Origin: Homalodisca vitripennis
Taxonomy: Eukaryota > Arthropoda > Insecta > Hemiptera > Cicadellidae
DNA length: 64,000 bases
Reading direction: 5' to 3'
Assembly (NCBI RefSeq): GCF_021130785.1
Contig: NW_025777580.1
Location: forward strand, 153,487 to 217,486
Below, in pieces: positions 45,705 through 57,878 of this stretch. The number at the start of each line of letters is the position of its first letter. Within the stretch, counting starts at the first letter, position 1. Made by a program: the position numbers and the translations under genes. Below the pieces are notes generated by a model, which did not search any database, had not been told where the DNA came from, and saw nothing but the letters and a program-made list of their open reading frames with translations.

Positions 45705-46774
45705 ACTAGATCACAGCACGTAGTAACCATATCACACCGGACCAATTATATCACTAGACGGAACAGGCGCATAGATAAACACAAGTTAGAGTGAGAAACT
45801 TAGAAAAAGACAGTGCCGTTACTTCCTGCAGCATCACGGTTAGTCGTCCGAAACATAAAGGCATATCATGTCGAAGGTTGTGAAAGGATTAAAAGATTGC
45901 AGCTTCCGGCCTTCTGTTTTGTTGTGGATACCACCGTTACATAGAGTATGCAAAAAGCATGGTTCCTAATTTATTCTTTTTTTCATACTGGTAACCAATA
46001 TAGCTAATCTCCATTTAGTTTAGTAACTGTGAGGCAGTTCAGTTAAAGGGTCTATATTAAGTCTGAGTATAACGAAGTATGTAGGTTTCAAGGCAGCTGC
46101 AAAACTCAGCAACCTGCATAATATTGGATGTTAATAACATCGAATGTTCTCTTTATTTAAATTAAGTCTTTCGTGCCGGTGTTTATGCGTAACCGTTTTA
46201 TATTCACTGTTCCTGAGTTTTAACCTCGAAACAATGTAATTCAGTTTTTGTTGAAATGTATTGCTTTTTACAGAAATACACTTCAATTTACAATACAAAA
46301 CAAGTTTGAGTAGTATGTAAAGTTTTGTCAATAATTTTTTTTTTATAAATATTTAATTTTTTTATTAGATCTTTGTTTCCATAAGTAATATTATTGGATG
46401 CATTATATATAACTTCATCCATAAGAGATGCAAATCATTTACGTAAATAAACCGAAAATTCCCTTTTATAATATAAAAATGTTCGAAGTTTCCTTAATTA
46501 ATCAATACGTATAATAATGTAAATTGCATATTGTATTGTATTAGTTAAATATAAGTTGTGCTTTATAAGGAATTATAATTTTCATGAATTTAGCATAGGA
46601 AAGGTAATTTATGTCAAGAATAATAATTAATAAAACTAGAATTTAACTGTATTGTGTTGCTTAAATGTTAGAATGTGTAGGAATTTAAACAAGACCTTTA
46701 TATTTACCCAACCCAAAATCTGCTTAAAAATTACTGGTTTCTTAATGCTAGCGAATTTTACCATGGTGTATATA

Positions 46775-46826
<52 letters not shown>
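45705..46826 (+). repeat. Dispersed repeat X, third copy, left of mariner
   Basis: Begins with two units of the 22-bp motif (AACCATATCACACCGGACCA) and the AGGCGCATAGATAAACACAA block, then follows 13560-14300 in order. It runs into a 58-bp TA tract (46769-46826) in which the mariner is inserted, and resumes at 48187 up to about 48420. Confidence 0.7.
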
Positions 46827-46830
<4 letters not shown>

Positions 46831-48184
46831 GGGGTGCAAAAGTAGGTATACAGTTTTAGTTGGTTGGTAATACCCAAGTTAGCCACCTGATCAGCTGTGT
46901 AATACGTTTGCTACTAACAGCTGGCAATGTTTTCTCATTGTTACTGTTGTTATTATTACACTTCTGTCATCATGGCTGGTTACATGACCAACGATCAACG
47001 AAAGTGGGTTTTGAAAGAATATTGGAAGACAGAAAACTGTGAAAGAGTTCGAGAGAGATGGAGAGAAGAGTTTGATACACCACCACCAACCAGATTAAGT
47101 ATTTATAGACTAAGAGATAAGTTTAACCTTACAGGATCTATCTGCAATGGTCCAAAGGCTGGACGACCAATCACTGTCACTACTCCTGAAAACGAAATTA
47201 TTGTCGCGCAGACCTATGTTCAAAGCCCAAAAAAGTCAAGAAAAAGGGCATCAATTGAACTGGGCATTGAACGCAGATCTTTAGGACGCCTAATGAAACG
47301 GTTAGGTTTGAAAATGTACATTCCAAGACTTATTCATGAGCTAATAGAGGACGACCCTGATCGTCGACTGCAGTTTTGCGAGATAATGTTAAACGAGGAA
47401 CTTCAAGGTGCGGGAATTATTCAAAAAATTTTTTGGAGCGATGAGGCTAATTTTAAGCTTTCAGGTGCAGTCAATAGACACAACTCTGTGTCTATTACTG
47501 TTTTGATAATCCACACTTGACATTCGAAGAACAGCTGAATCAACCTGGAGTAACAGTTTGGGCTAGCATTTCATGTAAAGGTGTCATTGGACCTGTCATT
47601 TTTCATAACACTGTAGACCAACATGCATACAGGAACATGATGACTGACGTTATACCACAAATCAAAATCCAGCAGGGTAATGAGGAATTCTACTTCCAAC
47701 AAGATGGAGCTCCTGCCCACTATGCGACAATCGTGCGTGACCTACTAAATCGGGAGTTTCCTAACTCGTGGATCGGTCGAAGAGGATCGGTTGAATGGCC
47801 AGCAAGATCTCCCGATCTGACACCGATGGATTTTTTCTTTTGGGGAGTTGTCAAAGACAAGGTTTTTTCGAAAAAACCTCGTGATCTTAATCAGATGGTT
47901 GAATTCATTCGCCAAGCTTGCCAAGACATAGATGAAAATAAAGAACTTTGCCGAAAAGTGTGTTTAAGCGTAACTTCAAGGTTACAGCAGTGTGTTGACT
48001 GTGAAGGCAAACAATTTGAACACAAAAGGAAGTAAGTGTATTGGTGAAGTACAACACTTTTAAGAGTTAATTTCTGTTTCTTAACGCTCTTAAAATAGAT
48101 TGTAAAAGTTTAGTTTTTGTAGAAATAAACCTACTTATTCTTTAACATATTTAATTACTGTATACCTACTTTTGCACCCCCCTG
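46827..48184 (+). mobile_element. mariner/Tc1-type DNA transposon (1358 bp), nearly intact
   Basis: The 27-bp terminal inverted repeats at 46827-46853 and 48158-48184 differ at one base; the inner part reads GGTGCAAAAGTAGGTATACA. A TA target duplication lies at 46825-46826 and 48185-48186. The left flank is a TA microsatellite. The size and single transposase ORF are typical for an autonomous mariner. The near-identical ends suggest a young insertion. Confidence 0.95.
46972..48035 (+). pseudogene. mariner-type transposase, one frameshift
   Basis: About 354 codons. MAGYMTNDQRKWVLKEYWKT begins an N-terminal helix-turn-helix region, followed by SIYRLRDKF and GPKAGRPITV, a GRP-like linker between the two HTH motifs. 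Catalytic motifs: IFWSDEANFKLSG (first Asp), YFQQDGAPAHYA (second Asp) and PARSPDLTPMDFFFWG (third Asp). I count 41 residues between the second and third Asp, which suggests the DD41D group rather than DD34D; a count by alignment is needed. The frame breaks near 47483-47490 (ACAACTCTGTGTC) between NRHN and YYCFDNPHL; two extra or one missing base explains it. The start at 46972 is preferred over 46927 because the upstream residues are Cys/Tyr-rich and unlike the family. Confidence 0.88.
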
Positions 48185-48186
48185 TA

Positions 48187-48469
48187 TATAGCAGGATTAA
48201 AGTGTTTCTAAATTATAAATGAGTTAATTTTAAAATTTAAGTACATATTTGTATTTTATATTTTTAAAATTTGACGTTACTCCAATTTCATAAACTAATC
48301 TACAAGACGTACGTGGGCAATAATATTACATTCTACAGAATATTTCATATTAATAAGATATAAAGTCATTAGTTCATATTAATGTAGTAGAATTCAGTAT
48401 ATTTTTTATTCAGAATTTTTTTGTTTTTTGAAATAAATAATAAATAATTAAGTGCGTGCTTTAATAATT
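48187..48469 (+). repeat. Dispersed repeat X, third copy, right of mariner
   Basis: CTACAAGACGTACGTGGGCA and ATTACATTCTACA at 48300-48340 correspond to CACAAGACGTGTGTAGGTAA and AATTCTACA at 14490-14530, continuing the copy interrupted by the mariner. Confidence 0.6.
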
Positions 48470-48600
48470 CCGGAAAAAGCCTCGGAAGCCTATGTGCCTA
48501 TAATTTCAAAATTATGTAAAGCATTCGTTTTGAGCTCCTTTGTCGCTGACGTTTCAGACGGATATCTTCAGACGAACATGACTCCAGATTCCAAGAGTCA
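48470..48600 (-). repeat. Possible remnant of a second PLE type with hammerhead-like motif
   Basis: On the minus strand CTGAAGA (48565-48571), TATCCG, TCT and GAAACGTC (to about 48549) match the pattern CTGANGA-stem-GAAAC seen in PLE pseudo-LTRs. The surrounding sequence is unlike the PLE at 1-4793. There is no RT. This is a motif-level call only. Confidence 0.3.
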
Positions 48601-49634
48601 AGTAATAAAAATTATACATTGAAATTGGATCAACCTTCACAACAAAGCAATATTATGTATTGTTCATATTTTTAATGTGCAAATAATAAATTAGAATTAT
48701 TAAGCTGTTGAAATATAAACTATTTGAAATTTATTGGAAACATCAAAAGCATCTGCCTTAAACTGTTGCCGGTCCTCTTATTTTTGATCAGTAAATATTT
48801 GGTAAACAATCTCATACTATAATATAATACTCTATGAAAGTAATAATATGGTAATTGTTCCTGACAAAGGCCCTATAAAGGCTTTAGTTTTTTTTTAAAT
48901 CCATAACATTTTACGTTATTAAAACGTCTCTATAGGTATAATTGAGTACAGATAAATAAAATAACCAAATATGATACTGTCACATAGTACGGGTAGTGTT
49001 TACACACAACTTAATCTTATGGTGATATTAAATACAAAAATAAAATATAAAGCTAACTAGGCCAACTGTCTGCACTGTGTAAAATAAAACTTCGTCAAAA
49101 GAGTGATGAACCGACCTCTTGAGATTTTTTTGGTACTACAGTGCTATATTTGGCCCAATATTATTTTCTTCCTGTTTTAAAACACGATTTTATATAAAAA
49201 CACATTGTATGATTAAACCTCCATATTTCAATATATCTGTAAATGTACTTACTTTAGGTTTAGTTTAAAAAGTTATGAATAGTTTTACCAATGTAAATTA
49301 TGCAAATATTTCTAACAGTTATCCTAACTAATATTAAAAATGTGAATGTAACTTTGTTTGTCACGCTTTCTCGTAAAAACTACCTAACCGATCATCATAA
49401 AACTGTGTACATATACCGGTACTCTTGGAAGTATTAGAAGTAACAAATAATGCTTTTTATTTATAAAAAATTATTTTTACAAAAAATAAACAATAATTGT
49501 CAAGATATCTCAAATTCTAGCTACTTCAACGCCATCTAGCATTCCAGTAATGAATTTCCAACCATAAGTACTGTAATATAGTTAAAATTTATTACCGATG
49601 ATCGCGTTAACATCTAATCCAATCGAGCAAAATT
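48601..49634. other. AT-rich spacer with a possible repeat end
   Basis: The segment 49350-49440 (TAACTTTGTTTGTCACGCTT and AAAACTACCTAACCGATCAT) resembles a phrase widespread in insect interspersed repeats, but I cannot name the family. No gene otherwise. Confidence 0.4.
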
Positions 49635-50078
49635 AGATGGTTTTGGATTGCAAAGCCCCCGACAAGACAATGAGGATGATTTTAATAATGAAATTGCTCG
49701 AGAGCGAGATTATGATTTCATAACACTGCAACATCAAGTGACAGAATTAGTCCCGCAATTACGTCCAGAGATAGATCATGTTTTCCATCTAATTTTTTAC
49801 GCAAAATAGACTTCGGAAATGGTGGACTCATCTTCCGACGCAGTAGGAAGAAATCGGATATACATTTCTGCTAACTTTTGTTATGTATGACATAAACAAT
49901 AGCAGTTTCTGTAGCTTCTTCGGGTATTGCCGAGACGCTATTAAACGAGGGCCGTACGGCACATTCCTTTTTAAAATTACCGTTGAAACTAGCACAGGAA
50001 GAGTTACCCATCTGTAATTTCAGTAAAAATAGTTCACGAGGTAGGATGTTAAAAGAATGTAAGCTTTTAGCGTGGGAT
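49635..50078 (+). pseudogene. Helitron Pif1-like helicase fossil
   Basis: No long ORF, but the + strand read frame by frame shows ordered pieces of a Helitron helicase. At about 49650-49790: NNEIARERDYDFITLQHQV and LVPQLRPEIDHVFHLI. Near 49820-49890: a damaged Walker A region (GGLIF...RK). At 49896-50078: an open piece with VASSGIAETLLNEGRTAHS, KLPLKLAQEELPICNFSKNS and LKECKLLAWD. The last piece corresponds to the helicase segment up to the start of the Walker B box (WDE). Stops and frame changes show it is dead. The Rep/HUH domain, element ends and the CTRR hairpin were not found. Confidence 0.75.
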
Positions 50079-50559
50079 TAAAGTACAATGTTTAATAAGA
50101 ATGTTACATAAGCTTTAAACAAGACTCTTCTAGTTATATTTAATAGTATTATTTTTAACAAAAAATTTAATTACTGAAGTAGTGCCAAACAGAAAATCAC
50201 CAATACTAAATAATGTAAAAATCGCATAAACACGTGTGCTAGAAACAATGATTCAGTGTACATGTTAACTACATTATGGTAATCACGTAGCGACGATAAC
50301 CACAAGTATCCACCACCATTTCAGCCATCATAAAGGACGACGATGTAGCGATGAATTGTAGTTGAGTATCGGCTTGGAATAACAATTCCCCCACACTGTA
50401 ATGTAACTATGACATGAGCTCGTGTATGATCCATTTGTACTTTGGGAAACAATGAAGCGCAGTGAGCCCGTGACTATCGTGCATGAAGTACTGTCTAAAA
50501 CAAAGTACCAATTTTAATGGCATGAAACCATTGAGGGTTGGTCCGTTATTCTAATGCAT
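50079..50559. other. Spacer between Helitron and LINE fossils
   Basis: Mixed composition, no motif recognised. Confidence 0.4.
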
Positions 50560-51590
50560 TCATTTGCTCCGTATAACTATATTACTCACGGGCCGCCAGC
50601 AGCGAGCCCGCATAGGAAACTGCCTTAGTGGACCTTTAAGGATTGAGCGTGGAGTTCCTCAGGGATCTGTTATTTATGCATCCCTTTATCTTGTATTTAT
50701 AAACGACATGCTTAAATTAAATCTCTTTGGAAAACCTAGTGCGTTTGCGGATGACGTGTCGCTATTTTACGCAAGCATGTGTATTGAAAGTTTGACCGAA
50801 TAACAGATTAACTTAATACACTGAGAAATTGGTGTTTAAAAAATGAAATGTACATAAATTTAAAAAAGACGAAGTATGTAAATTTAGATTTTGTAGGGTT
50901 TTGAGTTAAATACATTTTTAAAGTATCATAGTTTAGATTGCATAAACGAAAAATGCAGTCAGTTGCGAATGCATTGCGAAGGAATCAAGTTTTACATATT
51001 TAGGGGTGGTTCTTGATCAACATTTAAATTGGGAAGTATACGTAAAAACAGTTATTAAAACTAAGTTAGAATCATCAGATACAAAATTTTACTTGTTAAA
51101 AAATATTTGTAGCACACAACTCTTAAGGAGTATTTATTTTTCATTAATAGAATCTAGATTTCAATATGGTGTGATTTGTTGGGGAGGGACCCTCAAGTAC
51201 ATAATTGAAAGATTAAGAGTGATACAAAACCACTTTATGAGATTTATTCCAAGCAAGCAAAAAATGGAAAGCTCTTTTTTTTCTATTTATTGATATGAAG
51301 GTTTTACCTATTTAGCATCTTTATGTTTAGAAGATTATTTTATTCGCGTAGCGGAAACACTGGGACAACAGATATTTTATATTCGACCAGAAGCATTAAT
51401 CGTAGAATGTTCAGATCGTTGAAAGTATCCAAGTATTTACTTAAACATTCTTTTCAGTATAGCGATAATATAGATTCAATATATTACCGGAAGGAATAAG
51501 GAAAGCGCAAAACATAAATCATTTTTGCGTTCAAATTAAAAACTGGTTGTCTTGTCAACCAGATGTTTCTCATTTCAAGGATTAATTGTA
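50560..51590 (+). pseudogene. Non-LTR reverse transcriptase fossil
   Basis: Piecewise reading of the + strand gives RT palm and thumb in order: LLTGRQQRARIGN, RIERGVPQGSVIYASLYLVF followed by INDM, SAFADDVSLFY (catalytic Asp pair), then in another frame LRNWCLKNEMYINLKKTKYV, and in a third YLGVVLDQHLNWEVYV followed by FSLIESRFQYGVICWG and IQNHFMRFI. Numerous stops and frame changes; 5' half absent. It is a different lineage from the LINE at 16.2 kb. A 10-bp perfect hairpin lies ~350 bp downstream. Confidence 0.85.
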
Positions 51591-51945
51591 TCAGGGAAGC
51601 TGTATAGGTGAAATATTTTATTTGGTACAACATATTTAAGATTCTTCTATTGATACGGGGCGAGTTGTTTATTTTTGTGTTTAATTATCACTATTATTTA
51701 AAAGTCTTTCTTTTAAACATTGTGAGTATCATATTTTCCTTATTATAAGCATACGGTAAAATATTTTTGGAAAGAGTACTACAGCTTTTCAAAAATATTT
51801 TGTGTTTAGTATAAATATGTTTGTGGTTTGATAATTAGCAAGATAAAGTCAGCTGTGTCTGACAGACGCCACAAAGTGCTGCTCAACTGGTAGCAACGTA
51901 ATACTTATGGACTCAAGAATTGTATTAGTTTTTATTTAATACTAT

Positions 51946-51978
51946 CACTGACCACAATGCTAGTAAGAGTGGTCAGTG
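51946..51978 (+). terminator. Perfect 10-bp hairpin
   Basis: CACTGACCAC (51946-51955) pairs fully with GTGGTCAGTG (51969-51978) around a 13-base loop. Function unknown. Position suggests a 3' UTR structure of the LINE fossil, but a Helitron-type end hairpin or chance palindrome is also possible. 'Terminator' is used only because no better type exists. Confidence 0.4.
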
Positions 51979-52759
51979 TTTCATTTAATTTGTTTTATGC
52001 ATTTTAAATGCTGGAATAAATCATTATCTCGTATAACAATTTGGATAATACAATTATATATCGAACAGATGTTGAAAAGCAGGGTCATACATTATCTTGT
52101 ACCATGTTTATAGATATTTATTAATACCTTCATATAACTGATGTCGGTGTGTTGCAAAATAAATCAGTAAACATTTATTGTGTTTGCTAAAAGCCAAGGA
52201 ACTTAACTTCAAAATGCTTAGGTTGTTCCGTTCAAAAGTTTATATATATGTTTTAAAACGTCCTTTATATGCCATTTTGATTATCTTTAATGGTATTAGA
52301 GATATTGAATACTGTTGGGTCACATTATAAAAAATTTATTAATTTATAATTTATTCAACTTACCATAAACCTAATTATTCCCAATAAGATTAGGTCAATT
52401 TAATAATTATTTTAAATAGTTTTTTAGTCAGTGCTAAACAGTGAACTGCAGAGACTCAGAAAATATATTTTGAATCGCGTAGCATATGTCAAGAATACTA
52501 ATATATTAAGCTATTTCAAACGATACATCATTACATAAATGGCACAAACTTTTAGTTACAAATAAATTGTCAAAGCTACTAACTTTTATTTTGGATTAAA
52601 AATTATGAGTACAAAGTAGCATAAAACGTAAAATAAAGCGAAATACCTAAATCAGTTTACCAATAATGAGGTTATGTGACATATCATTGTTTCAGAAACA
52701 AATGTTTTCTACTTGATGTTGGTGGGAAGGAGACAGTGTAAATGTTCTCTGGGGAAATT
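51979..52759. other. AT-rich spacer
   Basis: No gene or repeat recognised. Confidence 0.5.
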
Positions 52760-52845
52760 ATGGCAATCAGTGATTGTTGTTCCCCACTGCGTGGGTGTGA
52801 TTACCCGCGATTACGAGGCTCCCCACTGTTCTCCGATTACAACTA
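52760..52845 (+). repeat. Dispersed repeat Z, fragment
   Basis: GTGATTACCCGCGATTACGA followed by GGCTCCCCACTGTT matches the inverted copy at 26355-26440. It also contains the small inverted pair CCCACTGCGTGGG. Parent element unknown. Confidence 0.5.
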
Positions 52846-55800
52846 TTTCTCTTTACTGATCGGTTTGAAGACTCCGCAGGGGATACTTTAAACCCATTTC
52901 TCCTCTTACAATGTCTCATTTATTTATTGGTTTAACTATTATGTAGCAAAGCTTTATAAATATTTTAGTAATTAAAACATAATTTTCCAAAATTTTATTC
53001 TAATTACAAAAAAAGTTTATGCAAACAGTGAAAAAATACACTTCATTATTTTACATTATACATTGCAGTATACTTTAGTGAAATACATTATGTTAATACG
53101 TTTCAGTATTATGGAAACTGTGAATTTGTAGTTATCCTGTTTCATACACCATTAGACAGTAATTTGAAATAAATATTAATCAAGGTAGATAAATGCTCTA
53201 TGATAATTTATTACGTGTTATTGTCAATTGATACAAACGAAAATAAAGACGTGTTTTCATTTCCAAAAAATTCTTTCCAAAACGGTTGGTGACATAATTA
53301 TGATAAACGGAAGGAAAAATGTTTTTTGTAATTTCAATATTCTACTTCCATGTTTTAAACATAATATTTATTGTGCGTAATATACAATTTTGAAAATATT
53401 TTCAACATTTCTCTTCTTAAGCAATAAATAATAATGTTATACTGTTGTGTTTTGACAATATTTTGAATCAAATTAATGTAAATGAATCCTATGGAAAATT
53501 ACTGTATTAAGTTCACTGAAGCATATTTTTTATATAATAACGTAAAAACTTCTTCCTCCCGTAAATATCATGTAATAGCGTAGTTGCAAAATATTTAAAA
53601 GTAAATAACACAATGTATTGGTACAAATCTTGTGAAAAAGCAGTACGGTTTTAGTAGCATAAATTTAGCTTAAGTGTAATACTTTTTCCAAATATACTTC
53701 ATTGTATATTTATAGAAGTACGTGAAGTGAAAATGAATTTATTTACGTTTTATTACGCAAAATGACAAAAAACGATCCACACTTTACAAAAGCATATTCG
53801 AGTAAACAAGTATCTAATACAAAAATATGAACACCTTATAAAATAATACACATATTTCTTAGATGCTTTAATTAAGTCGTAGATCATAATGCTTATTAAA
53901 TTTACTCCTCTTAAACATGTTACATGAAGTTAAGTTTACAATTAGTGGATGAAAAAATGATCCCCTTTTTGTTTTTGCACAACAGTACAAAACAACATAT
54001 GAAAATATCATACAGTTATTATTATTGCTTGGTAATATAAAATGAATTATTCTTCTACAAAGCAAAGAGAACGAAAATGGTTTTTCGGTTGTAAACGCTT
54101 ACAAAACAAAGCGACTACTACCGTTAAATACTAACATATTATAATAATATATTTTATATATTTTGTAATATTTACTTACATATTATAATATATTTTGGGT
54201 TGACGGATCAAAGCAATGGATCATCTCTAAGTGTAAAAGTTCAGATTTAAATCATACTCCAATGATTTTATACGGTATGGTGATGTTTTTATTGTCTGGC
54301 CTATTGTAGCTAATGCCAATAACTGCTGTACTGTGTAAATTGTTGCGTTTATATGCAAGTAAAAAACAAGTACTATCTTCGTTACGGTTATCAAGTGCAA
54401 TGTGTTGCAAGAGTGCTCCATGAAAAAAATGTAGTCTGCTCAAAAATATCATACCTGTCAATTAAGTTTACCATACGTGTAACAAAGACCTATGTATCAC
54501 AATAATTTTTTTTCTAGATACTCCCTTAAGCATATAGGAGTGAATATCACTAACAGCAATATGTTTTAGTATATGGAATAAGAAGACAATTGAATAGATA
54601 CGCTTTGTTTACTCTTGAAGATGTTTGTTATAATCGATGATGTCTTCTGTCTTCTTTAATTGGTGTATCTCTTCTCGTAGTCTTTGTTCCTTGTGTTCTT
54701 AAGAGAAGGCGGTTACAATCAAAACTCTAATACGTTTAATAAATATTTTATCAATCCATCAGCTGTGCTGTACGGTTAACCCGTAAAATATTTATTCAAG
54801 GGCTCAAACAGTTTTGGATTTATTGATTGTATTTCAAAAATAAAAACAGACAGTAATAGATAAAAATAAATCAGGTATGACAATAAGCAGACTAAAGTTA
54901 TTATTTTTTTGTCATAAAAAATGAAGTTTTGCCATTAACTGTGCCCTGCTTGCAACAACGTGGAAATAAAGATCCAAATGTTTTTCCAATTTTGAATCGT
55001 GCAACACGAGAAAGTACAAAATATATTATAAAAAGTGTAGTTTATACATATTTCACTCAAATTAGATGAATTGGTTTTGTATAAAACTTTTTAAAAAACT
55101 ATAATTAAATAATTCGCTAATATATTCGTTACTACAATACAAATATGCAAAAAATTAAAAGAATACGGAAAAACATGTGAAGTTGCGTAAATATTCTAAG
55201 CATTCAAGAATGAGTAGAGAAAGCTACGTTGATTAGTGGTTTTAACTATTTTTTTAAACAACTGGGAAGAAGAACAGCAATAAATTATATATATTATATA
55301 ATTATTATAATTATAAATCTATTCAGACCAATATAGTGATAAAATGTGATATATGAGAGCTAAAATCATAATATTTCGTTCAGTAGAAAATATTTTATTT
55401 TTACGATACTGCTATTGTTGTATTCCCTAGGTAAAAAAAGGTTTACAATTTGGCAATCGGAGACAGTAATATGTTATCATTGAAGCCTAGTAATCAATTT
55501 AAAATTAGCTTTATTACATGTAGTAGACGGTAAATAAGTACAAAACCTTTACACGTTTTAATCTACCTTCAATGATATACGTTATTCTTTGACTAGAAAT
55601 AAAATTAAAGAGTTCAACATAAATATGAACGGCCCGATTTACGATTTTACTTTTATGTTATAAGTAGTTTTCTTTACAAAAATAGAGATTTGAAAACTCT
55701 TTATTCAAGAAACAATCACTATCTAGTCTAACCATGCTTTTCTCAACGCGTTTTTATTATGAATCTCTACTGCAAATTCTACTGAAATGTTTTCACTACA

Positions 55801-57001
55801 TTATGTGAAATCATAAAAACTAACCTCTTTTAAACGCTTTGCAAGGAATGATTTAAGACATCATATTCCGCTATTTGTAGAGTAAACTTTACCTGAATAC
55901 GAGTATATCACTTCTTGCGCTTAGAAAAATATTGGACGTCATGTTATATAAAATAGGTGATTTTCGTAGCAACGGTAGGTTCAAAGTTAACTAGCACTAA
56001 CCAGATTGCGTGAGTACAGATACTTATATTTTAAAATAGTAAGAAGAATCTACAGTTCTTTAAGTTGACTACAAGAACCTAATAATAATGTTTAGGTTCA
56101 CAATTGTTTTAATATCACCGGTTAGAAATAAAATCGAATTGCGTGATGAAAAGCTAAGATTTGTAGCACAACACGACGGGTCCTCATGTAAAAAGTTTGG
56201 ATAGGAACAATTTTAAATATTTCAAGGTGGCATAAAACTAAGGCAGGCTAGTATCACAGTCTTATAACTACTGCCAAACTATAAAACTAAAGGTTACTTT
56301 ATGAGTATATGATTATTTTGCGAAATGAATAAATTATGTCGTAGAATTAAGGCGTAAAGATAATCTTAAATATAGAATTTAATGTACACAAAATAGTTAC
56401 AATATAAGTTTAATATATAAGAAAACATTTAAATAATATAAAACGCTATGGTCTTTTCATTTGTAATACTACGAAGAGTTACTATTGGATATTTTTGAGC
56501 TTTAATAGTGTTAAATGCTGTTTCTAGCTAGGACATCAGAGAGTGCTGTATCCTTGTACTAAATTATCCTTTTCAAATGGAAGCGTCAGAAATCGTTAGA
56601 AGAAGAATTGAAGCCATACTTAACATTCACATTGAATGAACCCTTCCCAGCTGCGTTATTCAATTAAATTCAATAATTTCTTGCATAAGGTACACAGAAG
56701 TGCATTGCAATCGTCAATATAGAATAAATCTACACTTAAGTATAAAAGTGCTATCAACAAAATCAAATTTAAGAGTAGTCAAATAAAGAAATAAGCACAC
56801 AAAAACAATTATTTAAATTAAAATTTAAAAGCCACTGTCAGAGAGGAACTCATTTACATTATAAAATTCCTTTACTATTAAGTATCTCCTCAAATGAAGA
56901 TTTATATAATTCAGTACAATGTTCTTGTCTCTTAAATGCATACAAAGTATCTTAAAGCATGATATGACATGCTTGATATATACAGCCAACTATTCATTCT
57001 C
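52846..57001. other. AT-rich intergenic stretch
   Basis: Over 4 kb without a recognisable gene. Short ORFs at 53868-54065 and 54227-54461 (minus) have no known motif. Confidence 0.45.
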
Positions 57002-57136
57002 ATGAGATCTTTTCAGGAGACGGCCACTGTCCCCAACCCCAGCCATCCTGAATTTACTGTTTCTCAGGAAGCAACTGCCAAGCTCCTTTTACGACTAATT
57101 GCAAAGCGCGGTTTTTCTACTTCTTGTTCTAAGTGA
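57002..57136 (+). other. Exon-like GC-rich open stretch (44 codons)
   Basis: A short frame starting ATG at 57002 and ending TGA at 57134-57136, with much higher GC than its flanks and codon-like third positions. It includes SHPEFTVSQEATAKLLLRLI followed by AKRGF. ATCTTTTCAG just inside (57007-57016) would be a plausible splice acceptor, making 57017-57136 a candidate last exon. No homolog recognised. It could equally be a relic of an unknown element. Confidence 0.25.
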
Positions 57137-57809
57137 AAACTAAACCGGAATTGCTGAAGGGTTTTTTTTGTAAAAAGGCAGAGATGCTCTCAGTGATCGC
57201 TTTGGATTTTTGGATCCTTTGGACCCTTGAATATCCTTGCTAACAAATAGATCTTAACTAAAAATTTTGTTTAACTGCATCTGTTGATTAATAACAGTTG
57301 ATTTATATTTAGGCTATTGTACTTGATACGAATAAATAAAAAATCGTGGGTATTTAATTACAATCCAAAAAGAAATAAAACATTAAGATATATTTCTAAA
57401 ACATATACAAACAGGTCTTAACTGGAAACATTTTTGCAAAATTCACTTGAAATCTTGACCAAAATAAATGATTTATTTTGGAATAAATACCACAATAACA
57501 GACATACGCCAAATTTGCAACACACGCTAAACGTTTCATACTTATTCTTACCTTTTTATGGCAAATATCTATACAGTAACCGTTAGAAAATATATGTGTC
57601 TAAACAATATTTAAGCTCTTTGATTGGATATTTTCTGCTTTAAGTATTTGTGTTGCAAAGAAACTATTCAACAGTAAATATAACCATTCACTATAATTAA
57701 TTAAGTAGTGAATATCCGTCGTTACTTCACGTTATATTCTTATATTTTTTATATCGTATAATTATGTATATAAATATATATAATACTCTATATACATCTT
57801 TACTTACTC

Positions 57810-57878
<69 letters not shown>

